Below, piece by piece: positions 1-12,600 of a stretch of DNA of 64,000 nucleotides. A model generated the notes under the pieces. That model was not told the origin of the DNA, searched no databases, and saw nothing but the letters and a program-made list of their open reading frames with translations. Origin of the DNA: Myxocyprinus asiaticus. Taxonomy: Eukaryota > Chordata > Actinopteri > Cypriniformes > Catostomidae. The translations under genes and the position numbers were made by a program. The DNA is taken from contig NC_059347.1 in NCBI RefSeq assembly GCF_019703515.2, positions 20,916,001 to 20,980,000 of the forward strand. Reading direction: 5' to 3'. Position 1 is the first letter of the stretch. Every line of letters begins with the position of its first letter.

Positions 1-44
1 AAGCATGTATTCTGTGTTTAATTTAATGTTATTATAATTTACAG

Positions 45-137
45 TGATAAATGATGGAAAAAAATGGGGCGCAGTCTGTGTACCACCTTCACATCCATGT
101 TATTGGAGGACGGCAAATGAGATGGCCTCCAGGATAA
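45..137 (+). CDS. hint2: HINT2-like histidine triad hydrolase, terminal exon (partial, frame disturbed)
   Basis: HINT proteins are small HIT-superfamily purine nucleoside phosphoramidases; HINT2 is the mitochondrial member. A 3' splice site (tttacag, AG at 43-44) precedes an exon whose last 24 codons (66-137) read GAQSVYHLHIHV then IGGRQMRWPPG and TAA. This is the signature C-terminus with the HxHxH catalytic triad. The first part of the exon reads VINDGK in another frame, and the two frames are offset by one base across an A7 run (58-64). The rest of the gene lies left of the window. VINDGK plus GAQSVYHLHIHV resembles HINT2 more than HINT1. The frame offset could be a sequencing or assembly error in a homopolymer, or a real lesion making this a pseudogene. 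The family call is strong; the paralogue and the functional state are less certain. Confidence 0.8.
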
Positions 138-158
138 ATGAACCCTCTGTTAGTTCAA

Positions 159-164
159 AATAAA
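159..164 (+). promoter_or_regulatory. AATAAA polyadenylation signal of the HINT2-like gene
   Basis: A canonical AATAAA lies 22 bases after the TAA stop of the histidine-triad exon. It implies a very short 3'UTR. No other signal lies close by on this strand. Confidence 0.6.
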
Positions 165-280
165 TGCTCTGCATTTTTGGAGAAGAGGATTGGAAAACAA
201 AATGGAAATAAGTCAAAGATCATCAAATAATAATAACGAGAGGCCGAAAAAAAAAACACAAACAGAATACTTTTCCTACA

Positions 281-928
281 TTTAAGGGATAGTTCACCTA
301 AAAATGAAAATTCTCTCATCATTTACTCACCCTCATGCCGTCCCAGATGTGTATGACTTTCTTCTTCTGAACACAAAATATGATTTTTAGAAGAATATTT
401 CAGCTTTGTAGGTCCATACAATGGGAGCCAAAATTTTGGCACTAAAAAAAGCACATAAAGGCATCTTAAAAGTAATCCATATGACTCAAGTATTTTAATC
501 CATGTCTTCAGAAGTGATATGATAGGTGTGGGTGAGAAACACATTAATATTTAAGTCCTTTTTTTGCTTGAAATTCTTCTACCTGCCCAGTAGGGGTTGG
601 AATTCATGAAGAATGTAAATCACCAAAAACACAAAAAGAAGAATTTAAAAGTAATCTGTTTCTCACCCACACCTATTATATGCTTCTGAAGACACTGACT
701 TAACCACTTGAGTCTTATGGATAACTTTAATGCTGCCTTATGTGATCTTTGGAGCTTTAAGATTTTGGCACCCATTCACTTGCATTGTATGGACCAAAAG
801 AGCTGAGAAATTCTTCTAAAAATCTTCATTTGAGTTCAGCTAATAAAAGAAAGTCATACACATCTGGGATGGCATGAGGGTGAGTAAATGATGAGAAAAT
901 TTTCATTTTGGGGTGAACTAACCCTTTA
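281..928. mobile_element. Inverted-repeat (MITE-like) element, 'agggatagttcacc' family
   Basis: The left end (281 onward, tttaagggatagttcacc) recurs as a reverse complement at the right end (to 928). The match runs for about 80 bases, including the atcatttactcaccctcat stretch. No long open frame is present, so it is non-autonomous. The same ends occur at 14361, 25419, 33947 and 40909, so this is a multicopy family in this genome. The transposase that mobilised it is not visible here. Confidence 0.85.
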
Positions 929-3184
929 AAACCATATTTTCAGTGATTTTTAGTCTGGAGTTGATGCACTTGGTTGGGTTTGGTTACACAGCTGATCATA
1001 AAATATTGTGATTAGTTTTACAAGTTTCACTGATACTGGCATTTCACAGACAAGGAAATGTTGAATATTCACTTTTTATAATACTACAACTGTTCGTGTT
1101 GGGTTCAGCGCAATTAATCTGATTCATAGCTTTCTAAAGTACAAAAGTGTCCTCTGGGTACATTTTCAAGAGGAAATACAGTAGATGACTTGTGTAAAAT
1201 GGTGAATAACCTTAATCCAAAGAGACTTCTACAGTGGATCATGAAAGAATGCATCCAGTTGTGTATTTAAGCAGTTAAACAAACAACACTCTCTAGGGCA
1301 TCGAAAGACATGCCAAATATTGCATTCACAGAATTTCATAGGACACATTACAACATGCCACCAGCTGTTAAATTACCAAGTAGCTAAATTATAAGATGCT
1401 TATTAAATTTCTCAAACTACTTTTATAGATTTATGAGATGAGTATTTGTATCAGAGTGACATGTTAAAGGAGGTGCATGATGGTGAATTAAAACACATAC
1501 CTATATTATCCAAATTATGACTGTTTATTTAAAGGGCAGGGCAGATGGGAGCTTGGCTGCTGACTAAATTTTTTTAGGGATCATAATATTGCAAGCAGTT
1601 AAAAGTAAAATCTGTAATGAAAAGAGGTGTTTTGTTATCTTATATGCCTCAGAGTTTGTTGGACAAGGCCTCATCTTTTATGATGGCACTTTTTAATTTT
1701 ATTTTTAAATTGATTGCACACTGACTATATAGTTACATATAAGGTAACAAAACACCTCTTTTCATTACAGATTTGACCTCAGCTGATGTCAGTCAGTAGA
1801 TATGTTTCACTGTGACTGGTGGTGTGATCAAGTGACCGGATGGCCAGTATAAGAGGTTTCTATGTGTCACTCTTAAATGTGTATATAGTAACTGGACTTT
1901 CACCCTGTTGCTGAAACGTCAGGTTTGTCAGGACAGTGCAGGCATCAGCTCTCTCAATACTGTATGTTTGCAATACAGGAATATCCTAATATTTTAAACA
2001 AACTACTTGATCGTTTAATAATTTTCTGAATTGAAACCTTGTTAATTTCATCACAATTTAACAAAATGGGACATGAGATTTGCAGAGTTCAGTCATGAAC
2101 AATTACATCAATCATGTTCAGCCATGGTACAGTAGTAAAATATATGATATTCATTCATCAATTTATCAGGGAAATGTTATGTATTTGTAGTTGATGGATA
2201 AGAAATGTTAAATGTCCATACTTTATCATTATTGAATGTTGGTTTATCTTATTTCTGTCACTTTATGGAATGATAATCTCTTGACACTTTTATGCTATCT
2301 GTTGCTTACAAGTATCTTGTAACTTTGTAGCCTTAGGACTTGTAAAACACCCCACAAAAGGAAATCAAAATGAACAATGTGCAAATGAGTAAACATATTT
2401 CTGAATTGATTTGTCATCCTTATAAAATAGCTTACAATACCAAAAGCAATACCGAAGACATTAATGCATTAACAATAAAAGCTGCTGTATTGCAAGAGGC
2501 ACAATGCCTTGAAATGCAACTTGAAGAGGAACCTATTTTAGAATGTAAATACTACTGAAATATTAGCCCTGATAATATTTGCATGATATGCAATAGCTAT
2601 GATATTTCCAAAGTATCGTGTTTTCTATTTTCAAGTTCCGCATTAAAGTCTGTGGCACAGGCATGCAAGTTTATAAGAATGTTTATAAGACAGTATAGGC
2701 TAAGTGTAATGCTTTATTACAGACTAATAACAAAATTACAGAAACGTTTGTCCATTTGGTGTATATCAAATTAAATGTAGGCTACACGTATTTTCTTGAC
2801 AAGCTATTTCTTGACTTTTTGAAAGGCCAATATATTTTGTGCTGCAATGGTGAATTCAATCAGGCCTTTAAATTCAGAATTCAATGCAGATCTCACCAGC
2901 GTAAAAACACCTGTTTTATCACTCGCTCCACAAGTCACCTGACATAAGTCTGTGGGTCCAGAGGTTTCCGTTGTAGTGCAGTTCCTCTTGAAAGTATTCA
3001 CTGCACATGTGGAGAAATATACAGATGTATTGTGCGTAAGGCAAATTTGTGTTGCATTCAGCTTCTGCTCCGAAACAACACAATTCAACAAAACAAAGAC
3101 TGACGGGAAAAATCCAGTGTGAGCATGTAAGTAGACAATTTTTCTTATGTCATTCTTTTAGTTAAGATTAGTACCATAATATAC
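929..3184. other. Intergenic AT-rich stretch without a recognised gene
   Basis: Both strands were read. The short open frames here (for example 2370-2558 and 2804-3091) show no recognisable domain, no splice-compatible exon structure and no codon-bias signal. The only structured feature is the 39-base inverted repeat at 1608-1774, listed separately. Confidence 0.5.
1608..1774. repeat. 39-base near-perfect inverted repeat with an 89-base loop
   Basis: Bases 1608-1646 are the reverse complement of 1736-1774 with one mismatch in 39. The arms contain aaaagaggtgttttgtta and its complement. The right arm reads ttttcattacag, which by itself looks like a 3' splice site. It may be the termini of a very short MITE or a recent inverted duplication. 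Confidence 0.8.
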
Positions 3185-3452
3185 AATATGGTTTACAAGT
3201 TTACATGCACCTTAGCCAAATACATTTAAACTCAGTTTTTCTCAATTCCTGTCATTTAATCGTAGAAAATATTCCCTATCTTAGCTCAGTTAGGATCACT
3301 TCTTTATTTTAAGAATGTGAAATGTCAGAATAATAGTAGAGAGAATGATTTATTTCATCTTTTATTTCTTTCATCACATTCCCAGTGGGTCAGAAGTTTA
3401 CATATACACTGTTAGTATTTGGTAGCATTGCCTTTAAATTGTTTAACTTGGG

Positions 3453-4422
3453 TCAAACGTTTTGGGTAGCCTTCCACAAGCTTCTCACAATAAGTTGCTG
3501 GAATTTTTCCCATTCCTCCAGACAGAACTGGTGTATCTGAGTCAGGTTTGTAGGCCTCCTTGCTCGCACACGCTTTTTCAGTTCTGCCCACAAATTTTCT
3601 ATTGGACTGAGGTCAGGGCTTTGTGATGTCCACTCCAATACCTTGACTTTGTTGTCCTTAAGCCATTTTGCCACAACTTTGGAGGTATGCTTGGGGTCAT
3701 TTTCCATTAGGAAGACCCATTTGCGACCGAGCTTTAACCTCCTGGCTGATGTCTTGAGATGTTACTTCAATATATCCACATAATTTTCCTTCCTCATGAT
3801 GCCATCTATTTTGTGAAGTGCACCAGTCCCTCCTGCAGCAAAGCACCCCCTCAACATGATGCTGCCACCCCCATGCTTCATGGTTGGGATTGTGTTCTTA
3901 GACTTGCAAACCTCACCCTTTTTCCTTCAAACATAACGATGGACATTGTGGCCAAATAGTAAAATTTTTGTTTCATCAGACCAGAGGAAAAGTAAGATCT
4001 TTGTCCCCATGTGCACTTGCAAACTGTAGTCTGGCTTTTTGATGGCGATTTTGGAGCAGTGGCTTCTTCCTTGCTGAGCAGCCTTTCATGTTATGTCGAT
4101 ATAGGACTTGTTTTACTGTGGATATAGATACTTGTCTACCTGTTTCCTCCAGATCTTCACAAGGTCCTTTGCTGTTGTTCTGGGATTGATTTGCACTACA
4201 TTCATATCTAGGAGACAGAATGTGTCTCGTTCCTGAGTGGTATGATGCCTGTGTGGTCCAATGCCTGTGTGGTCCAATGTGTTTATACTTGTGTACTATT
4301 GTTTGTACAGATGAACGTGGTACCTTCAGGTGTTTGTAAATTGCTCCCAAGGATGAACCAGACTTGTGGTGGTCCTCAGTTATTTTTCTGAGGTATTGGC
4401 TGATTTCTTTTGATTTTCCCAT
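3453..4422 (-). pseudogene. Tc1/Sleeping Beauty-like transposase, broken
   Basis: The N-terminal part (4422 down to 3976) begins MGKSKEISQYLRKITEDHHK and continues into the paired-like DNA-binding helix-turn-helix. The C-terminal part (3707 down to 3453) has MENDPKHTSK and SPDLSPIENLWAELK, which carry the second and third catalytic positions of the DDE domain (the D in ENDPKH, and E in PIENLW). Between them, fragments such as MKHGGGS-like and ALHKIDGIM are recoverable in other frames. Several frameshifts separate the blocks. Known Tc1 transposases are about 340 residues; here no frame exceeds 148 codons. Function is certainly lost. Confidence 0.9.
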
Positions 4423-4593
4423 GATGTCAAGTAAAGAGGCACTGAGTTTGAAGATAGGCCTTAAAATACATCCACAGGTGCACCTCCAATTCAGTACACC
4501 CCCTATCAGAAGCTAATTGTCTTATTGTCTAAAGGCTTGATATAATTTTCTGGAATTTCCCAAGCTGCTAAAAGGCACAGTTAACTTAGTGTA

Positions 4594-5146
4594 CACTACC
4601 GTTCAAAAGTTTAGGGTCACTTACTCATTCTTTATTTTTTTTTATTTTTTTTTTTTTCACATTTTAAAATAATAGTAAAGTCATCAAAACTATGGAATAA
4701 CACTAAATGGAACTATGGGAATTATGTTGTGACTAAACAAAATCCAAAATAAATCAGAACTGTGTTATATTTTAGCATCTTCAAAGTAGTCACCCTTTGC
4801 CTAGAATGTGCAGACATGTACTCTTGACATTTTCTCAAACAACTTCTTGAGGTATCACCCTGGGATGCTTTTTAAACAGTATTGAAGGAGTTCCCATCTA
4901 TATTGGGCACTTAGTGGCTGCTTTTCTTTATTATTTGGTCCAAGTCATCCATTTCAATAACTTTTATTTTATTTATTTTTATTTTTATTTTTTATAAAAT
5001 TTTAGTTTTGTAATTAAATAAATATGTTGGCACAATTATATTTTTGTCTACAAAACTAATTTCAAACATTTAAGCATACGCCTTCAGATCAGAAGATTTT
5101 TAAGATCATGAGAAACATTTCAGGCAAGTGACCCCAAACTTTTGAA
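4594..5146. mobile_element. Short Tc1-type non-autonomous element nested in the Sleeping Beauty-like relic
   Basis: The left end is cactaccgttcaaaagttta after a TA, and the right end is agtgaccccaaacttttgaa. The shared terminal block ttcaaaagtttagggtcact is inverted at the right end with one mismatch. The inside is AT-rich with no open frame. Its right flank is directly the tctgacttcaactg terminus of the host element, consistent with nesting. Confidence 0.7.
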
Positions 5147-5162
5147 CCTCTGACTTCAACTG

Positions 5163-6615
5163 AATGTGGATAAATAAATGTAAATATGTAAGAATATTAA
5201 ATTTGAAGGAAATTTTCCATGAACCAACACAATGACAGTCAAAATTAATCACAAATTTGTAGTATATATGCTTTTTTTTTTTTTTTTTTTTTTTTTAATG
5301 ATAGCATAAAAACGTTATTTAGAAGTCTGACGGAAATTAATGTATTATTTAGCTTCACTCTTCACCTGCTGGCTCACTGCCTTTTTGCTTTTACATTTCA
5401 TGTAAAAGGTGCTGCATATGAATATGATATAGGCTATTCTCTAAGCAAGCATAACAGGTCCATTTTCCTTTTATTATGATGCAAAGGAAATAATAATAAT
5501 ACAAATTAATTATCATGTATTAAGCCTTGCTGCAGTAAAACAAATGTGCCGGTATTTAGAGAAAAGTGGCCCATGTAAATGAAAGACTTTTCAACCTGAC
5601 ATCTCCTGACACTCTTTATCCATTAAAGATTAGGTCAATCACGTTCCTTAAGAACATCAAATTAATTATATACCATAGGCCTATATATCCCCTCTAGACT
5701 GTAATGAATTGACTCTTATGGCAGTTAGATGTCTAAATCTGTGGACAAGTTCAGCAGGACACAAATCATGATGTGATGTCCATGTTGTAATGATCATGAA
5801 CTTTGTCCTTTTGCAATCGGTAGCAAAGTCAAGTCACAAACTTCTGATTGAAGCATTAACCCAAAGATCATTGATTAAACTTATTATTTGATTTTTATTT
5901 TTTTATTTACTCATTGCCTTTAATTAAACTGAAGGCAGTTTTATTGCATTTTAAAGGCAATACAAGAGAATGGTATTTATTTCGTATTGCTATACGTTTT
6001 ATAGAATGAGTATCTGAAGTTGCTCATTCTAATAGCCCAGTATGTGTGTATATAATATATAAAGGATGCTCTCATAAAAATGTGATGCCTACACTGTTCA
6101 ACCTAAATGGCAAATATATTGACAATTACATCAGAAATACTCTAGATGGCATACTTTTATAAACTTCACAAACGCAGACAATTATAATACCCAACATTAA
6201 GAAATCAGAAAAAATTACATTATAGCCTATATGATATATTTCACATATATGCCTCTAATTCTAAATGTGAAAGTATGCATATTTAGACAGTTCAGCTTAA
6301 TACTTTAATTGCATTGTGAAATGTAGATGAAATGTTTGACTCTCTGATTCTTTGTTCTGCCTATGGCTTTCATCATCTGGTGCTCTATCTGTTGGCACAT
6401 TTTACTTAATATTTTGCAAGAGCTGGGGTACATATAAAGGATAAATCACATTTAAACCACTTGGGTTAAATCGGAGAGCCTTTCTCAGTTTTGAATGAGT
6501 ATAAGAGATCTTTGTAATTGTGTATTTTAAATTAAGTTATTGTATTTATTGATTGTATGAGCCCTGGTTTTTGGTGTTTTGTAAATACACTATTTCATTT
6601 TGCTGTTGTTTTAAG
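5163..6615. other. AT-rich upstream region of the ACSBG2-like gene
   Basis: No gene is recognised. It contains a poly-T run at about 5273-5297. The first coding exon at 6626 is preceded by a 3' splice site (ttgttttaag, AG at 6614-6615). This implies at least one non-coding first exon somewhere upstream, which I could not place. Confidence 0.5.
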
Positions 6616-6625
6616 ACTCCAGACA

Positions 6626-9600
6626 ATGTCTGCCAATGGCTGTATACCACCTGGTGATTCCAAGGAAATTCCTGTCTTTGGAAAACTTACTGAAGGGTAT
6701 GTAGAACTTAGCAACCAAAATCTATGTCATCTCTGTCATCTTTCAATATATTAGTAGCTAAATACTCACTGTTACTGTTTACTATAAATGTGCTTTTTAT
6801 TGTCACCTGTTTGTTGCTGATTGTTGGACTGACAAACTAACAGGCCTATACTATCTCTCTCTCTCTCTCTCCCCCCCCCACCCCTTTTTTATTTATTTTT
6901 TTTATTTTATTTTTATTTATTTTTTTTGGTAGTTCTGTGAAAGTCTCCCCTGAAAAAGCTGCTCTTAACCACACTGAAGAATCTCACACTGTACCACTCC
7001 ACGACTGTAAAGTTCAACTGAATGGAAATTGCTCAGCCTCTGTAATGCAGAGCAACACAGGTAGTCTTCACATGCAGTTGTGTTCCTGTTTAGCAAGCTC
7101 ACGAAATGTATGCACATTAAAAATCAAACTATTTTACATAAATTCTGAGTTATTTTCCAAGTCAAGTCAAGATTTATCAAATGCACAAAGATAACGCATG
7201 CAGAAGTAATTGTAAGCAATGAATTTAGCAATTGCAAGCTCCAGAGATAGAACATAGATCAAAAATTTAAAATTACACAAGAATACATATAAACATACAG
7301 TAAGTATAAAAATGTATAAGCAACATTCTTTTCTTAAAGTGTATAGGTTATTGTCCATAACTACTTAATGCCTCGAACTACCCACTTCCTAAATTAAAGA
7401 TCACAATTAGTTTTTTAAATTGTTGTGTGTAAATTATCTGCTTTTTGACTGGAACCTTTTAAATTATTTCTTTTCTTTTTTTTTTTTTTCTTTTTTTTTT
7501 AACCTAAGAATTAGGTCAGTGTATTGTAGAAATGATATAGCAATGCATTTGTCATATTACAAAAATTTTTTTTTAAATTGCTGGTTGTTCAGTTTACTTA
7601 CTTAAATGAACTAAAGCAACAATTCTATAACTTTTTATCACAACTAGATTTCATTGTGTTCTATACAATTACATTTGTAAAATTGAAGGTAACTTAATCC
7701 ATTTGAGTTTGGACAACATGAATACTTTTGGTAACATTGATGAAACTGGGCAGGGGATTTACATTTTTCTGCATGCTTTGCATGGGATGAACAAATGTTG
7801 AAATTAAGTGTTATTTTATGCATTTTTGAACAAGATGAGAATAGGAGGAGATTTGTTAATGTTTAATGTTCTGTTATATTGGTAAATAAATGTTTGGCTG
7901 GAATTTTGTGGGTTACTATTGTGGTGAAGATTAGCGCTTTTGCTCAGGTTGAGGATGGACATTTACATTCAAGTGATGTTTGACTTGAGTGCTGCTTAGC
8001 TCCATAAGCAGGTACTATCAAATTGACAGTGCAACAGTTTCACTGTCCTTACATTTGCTTACCTCACCTGTCAGATACTAATGATTAATACATTTCTTAT
8101 GGACCAACATAAAAAAAAAAAATACTAAATTAAACATTATCAAATTAAGTTTGACAAACCTAATGAAATAGAACTGAAACTACTATAGTACATTGATTTG
8201 ACTTAATTGAACTAAATTGTGTTGGCTAATATGAATTCTTGTAAAAGCTTTCTCAAATTCATTTAAGAAAGTGTAAGTTTGAGAGAAAATGCATGTAAAA
8301 AATGTAAACCATTTTGCTGATCATGCTGTTAACTTACAACATAGATAACAACTGAAATATTTTTTCCCCTTAAACCAGTTACACATGTGAAACCTGATTG
8401 GTTGGGGAAAGATGTGCTATCAGTAACCTGAGCTGTTATTAAGCAGCTAGCTCCTCAGTTTTTCACTAGTGTGTGACCAGACAGGCAAAAGTGAGGGCAG
8501 GTGCTACGATGAAGTGATCTGCTGTTGTATAGGCAGCATGCAAAAACTTCAATCATAAATTTGATGACTTTTGGAAGCACTTTTAAAGCACAATCATGTC
8601 TCCTGTGTTTTGTCCTTGCTGTCCTGATCATAAAGGAGATGAATCGTCAATACCATTAGAGGTTGGAGATGTGCATCTTGCTCCAGCCCAAGAGCTGTGG
8701 AGCACAGCCAGAGACAAGGCTGTGAAACTGAGGATGGAAGCATTGGGATTGGGCTCAGAACCTCCCATGACAGTCCATCAGATGTTCCAAGCTACGGTGG
8801 AGAAGTGCGGAGACTGGCCTGCCCTACAGGCCAAGAAAGATGGAATGTGGTTCACCTTGACCTACAAAGAATACTATCAACATTCCAGAGCTGCAGCTAA
8901 AAGCTTTTTGAAGGTATGAATTGACATCTAACTCTTCGCCTTTTAATTAACTTCATTTTATTGAGTAATTTCAAATGTTTGTTTGACGCTTCATTTACAA
9001 TGTGAATGAAAGGCATGGTAATTTGATACTTTGTTGATGATTAGTTCATGCTCAGAATACACTTTGGTGTAAATAATGTTTGCACAAGCTCTCTTTTTTA
9101 TGTTTAAATGTAAACTATTCTAAATGTTTTTTGTATGTTTTTTTTATTTTATTTTTTATTATTCACCTTCCGTGCACTTATATACAGTACTGTGCAAAAG
9201 TTTTAGGCACTTAAGATGTTTCACAAAAGCATTTGTCTTAAGATGGTTATTTATATCTTCAGCTTTAGTGTCAATAGGAAATATAAATGTTAGACTCCCA
9301 AACATTACTTTTGCAAATAGAAATGATTAGAATAGAAGAACAGGGAGCCCTGCAACAGATGTCATGGCCCCCACAGAGCCCCCCACTGAACATCATGTCA
9401 GTCTGAGATTACATAAAGAGACAGAAGCAATTGAGACAGCCTAAATAGATAGAAGAACTGTGGTGAATTCTTGGAACATCCTATCTGCCAACAACCAAGA
9501 AAAACTGTGTCCAGCTGTACCTAGGAGAACTAGTGCTGTTTTAAAGGCAAAGGTGGTCACACCGAATATTGATTTATCTTTTTTATGTTTACTGGACTTT

Positions 9601-12600
9601 GTATGACATAAAGTGATAAATGAAAACTATTTATGTCATTATTTTTGAAGACATCCTCACTATGCAACATTTTTCACAAGTGCCTAAGACTTTTGCCCAG
9701 TACTGTATATCCATGACATTTATTTTGCATATGCATATATTTATGTTGACATTTCTTTTGAATGATTTCTAAAAAACATTCTCCATCCCTAAATAATTTC
9801 TTTGTGCTATTGGAATAATCAAAGTATTAGCTTAAAGTATTAACAATTCAAAGCTTTTACAATGCTAGTGTCGTTGTTATGTCAGCACTGTACATCAGTC
9901 TCCGAGATGAATTGTCTTGTACATTCATTCATTGTGCATTTATTCTCTGTGTTTAATCTAGCTTGGCCTGGAGCGATTTCATGGTGTTGGCATTCTGGGC
10001 TTCAATTCTCCTGAATGGTTTATTGCAGATGTTGGATGTATTCTGGCAGGGTACTGACTGAAAATTAATCAGTTTGGATCTGTTGAAGCTTCATCCTGCA
10101 GTTAAATAATGAGGAAAAAGCCTAAGTAACTTATTATGGGATCTGATTCAGGATCTGATTCTGTAGTTATTTAAAGAGATCTCTTGTTTTATCACAGGGG
10201 ACTTGCAACAGGAATCTATACAACAAACACTCCAGAAGCCTGCCAGTATGTTGCGGATAACTGTCAAGCTAATGTTCTGGTGGTCGAAAACCACAAACAA
10301 CTGATCAAAATCCTCCAGGTAGTTAAAAAATTATCCGTTTTATTTACAATCACATTTTGTCATTTAGCAGGTCAATGCTTCTATCCAAAGCGACTTACAC
10401 AAACAAAAGTGATTCATTCTAGAAATTGCTCAGAAAAGTATGAACATGAACAGAGATGTACAGTATGTGACACACACCTTTAATTTAATAGTAAGAGGAT
10501 TAACAGAGTCAAGCTCTCACGGAAGAGTTTTTGTATTTAGATGTTTCTTGAAAGGAGGTCAGCTGCTTTGATGGAACTGTGAAAATATTCATTTACTTTT
10601 TTCTAGACATTTATTAGCAAACTAAGTTAATTAGATCATTATTAGACCCATCTTATCTTGAGTTAAAAAAACAGCGGGGTTAAAGTAAATAGTTTAATAC
10701 TTTTTCCAGTGCACCACCTGTGAAGTGTTACTAATTAGCTAAAAACAGCTAAAACTAATTTTACTGGACTATGGTAATTCTAGTCCTCTGAGAAAATAGA
10801 TTTACTTTAATTGTTTTTAAGTAGGCTATTATAGTTCACTATCCTAACTGTAGGAGTTTGTGGTTTCCAAGCAACGTAGCAGCTTGGCACATTCATATAG
10901 ATTGTGCGGCCACAGGTGTGGGTTTACAGTCATTTATGTCTTCTCATACGGCTCATCCAGTCAGAATTTAGATTTGGAACTATCTGTTTTCTGGTGTATA
11001 AAAGCAATTTCTTTATTGAATGGCACACACAAAAATTCCTTATTACCAAGGGTTCTCACCCATCCCATAAAATATGGGATCGTCCCATATGTAAAGATTA
11101 AATTCCGATTAAAAGATTAAAAGTCAGTCCAGAATCAGTTTTCGAGTTTATATTAAAAATGGATCTTAAACAATTTATGGTTTTAATTGTTTTATTATTT
11201 TATATTTTAACTTGGATTTTGCCATGAATATGGCCATAGAAGTTGGGATGGCGTTAAAAAAAAAACAAGCTAAAACAATTACTGAATGATTTCATTTTGA
11301 TTCATTCTATTGTACAGCACTTTGCTCAACAGTTGTTGTTTTTAAATGTGCTATAGAAAAAAATGTGACCTGACTTGACTTGACAAAAATAGTTTCTAAA
11401 TCACAGTGGGATCTTTCAGATTTGATCGCTATTATGAAAAAACATTCTTGTCTGGGTAAACAGCAAATGTAACATACCACAGCTTTTCCTGCGCAATGGA
11501 ACACGATGACCTGTTGATTATAAATCTAGCTTAAAGTTTTCAAATAAAGTCTAAAAGTTACTTATACATTAATCTAATAATAAAATAATAATTAACTTTC
11601 ACTGTCCACACAGGTCAGATATCAACTACCACATTTGAAAGCTATTGTTCAGTACAAAGGTGAACTGGAGCAGAAGTTACCAAATGTATATACGGTAAGA
11701 TTGTCCCAAATAATACAACAGTCTAAGTGCCTCTTGAGTGCCAATTACACGTCCGTTTCTAGGTATTATTGGCATCTAAGTGCCCCCAAACCACTAGGGG
11801 CCCCGGAACCCAACTGGCCCCCCACCCCTATTTTGCTTAGGATGTATCAGAGTGTACAGACTGTACTTGGAGTACTGGTGTGTTTTGTTTTGTTTACAAA
11901 AAGTCAGTCAAGGAAAATGAATGCAAACAAGGAACACATTTCCAGCACATGTTTGCTCATCAAAGAATCAAACAGTATGCTGATTTGAATTTAATGTCTA
12001 AGCTTCTGTATTCTCTTAGTGGGCAGAATTCATGAAGCTTGGAGAGGAGGTCCCTGAAGCCAAATTGGACGCGGTGATCAACAGTCAAAAGGCCAATGAG
12101 TGCTGCACACTCATCTACACATCAGGGACCACAGGAAATCCCAAAGGGGTCATGCTCAGCCACGACAATGTGAGTACCACTTGTAGTATCACACCACTTA
12201 TTGCAATGCCCAATTTAATGCCACAATTATAGCAGGTAATTAAAGGTGCTGTTAAAGCAATAAGTTGCCAGAGGCCATGCATTATAGTGATTTTACAACA
12301 GTTAATGAGTGTTCTTAGACACAGACTCAAATGCCTTCTGCTTTTTTAAAAGGTGGCGACAGCAATATGATAATAGACACCAGTGTTCAATTAACAGTTA
12401 CATTTATAATTTATACTAACCAGAAAACAAATCTTCCACTAAGTACTATCGTTTACTTTACTAACTGTAGGAGTTTGTGGTTGCCAAGCAACAGATGAGG
12501 GTTTATAGTCATTTGACAACTTCGAACACTGTTTTATAAACGCATTTTTTGTTTTATGGAATGGCATGCAAAAAAAGTCCCTATTGCCTGACATATTTCA

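Larger units (their letters stand above)
3185..5162 (-). mobile_element. Sleeping Beauty-like Tc1 transposon relic, interrupted near its right end
   Basis: The left end carries agtttacatgcaccttagcc and the internal direct repeat cagtgggtcagaagttt, both typical of salmonid/cyprinid Sleeping Beauty-type inverted repeats. The right end is reduced to tctgacttcaactg (5149-5162). Between them on the minus strand is a decayed Tc1 transposase. A second short element (4594-5146) sits between the transposase and the right terminus. The transposase cannot be read in one frame, so the copy is dead. Confidence 0.85.
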
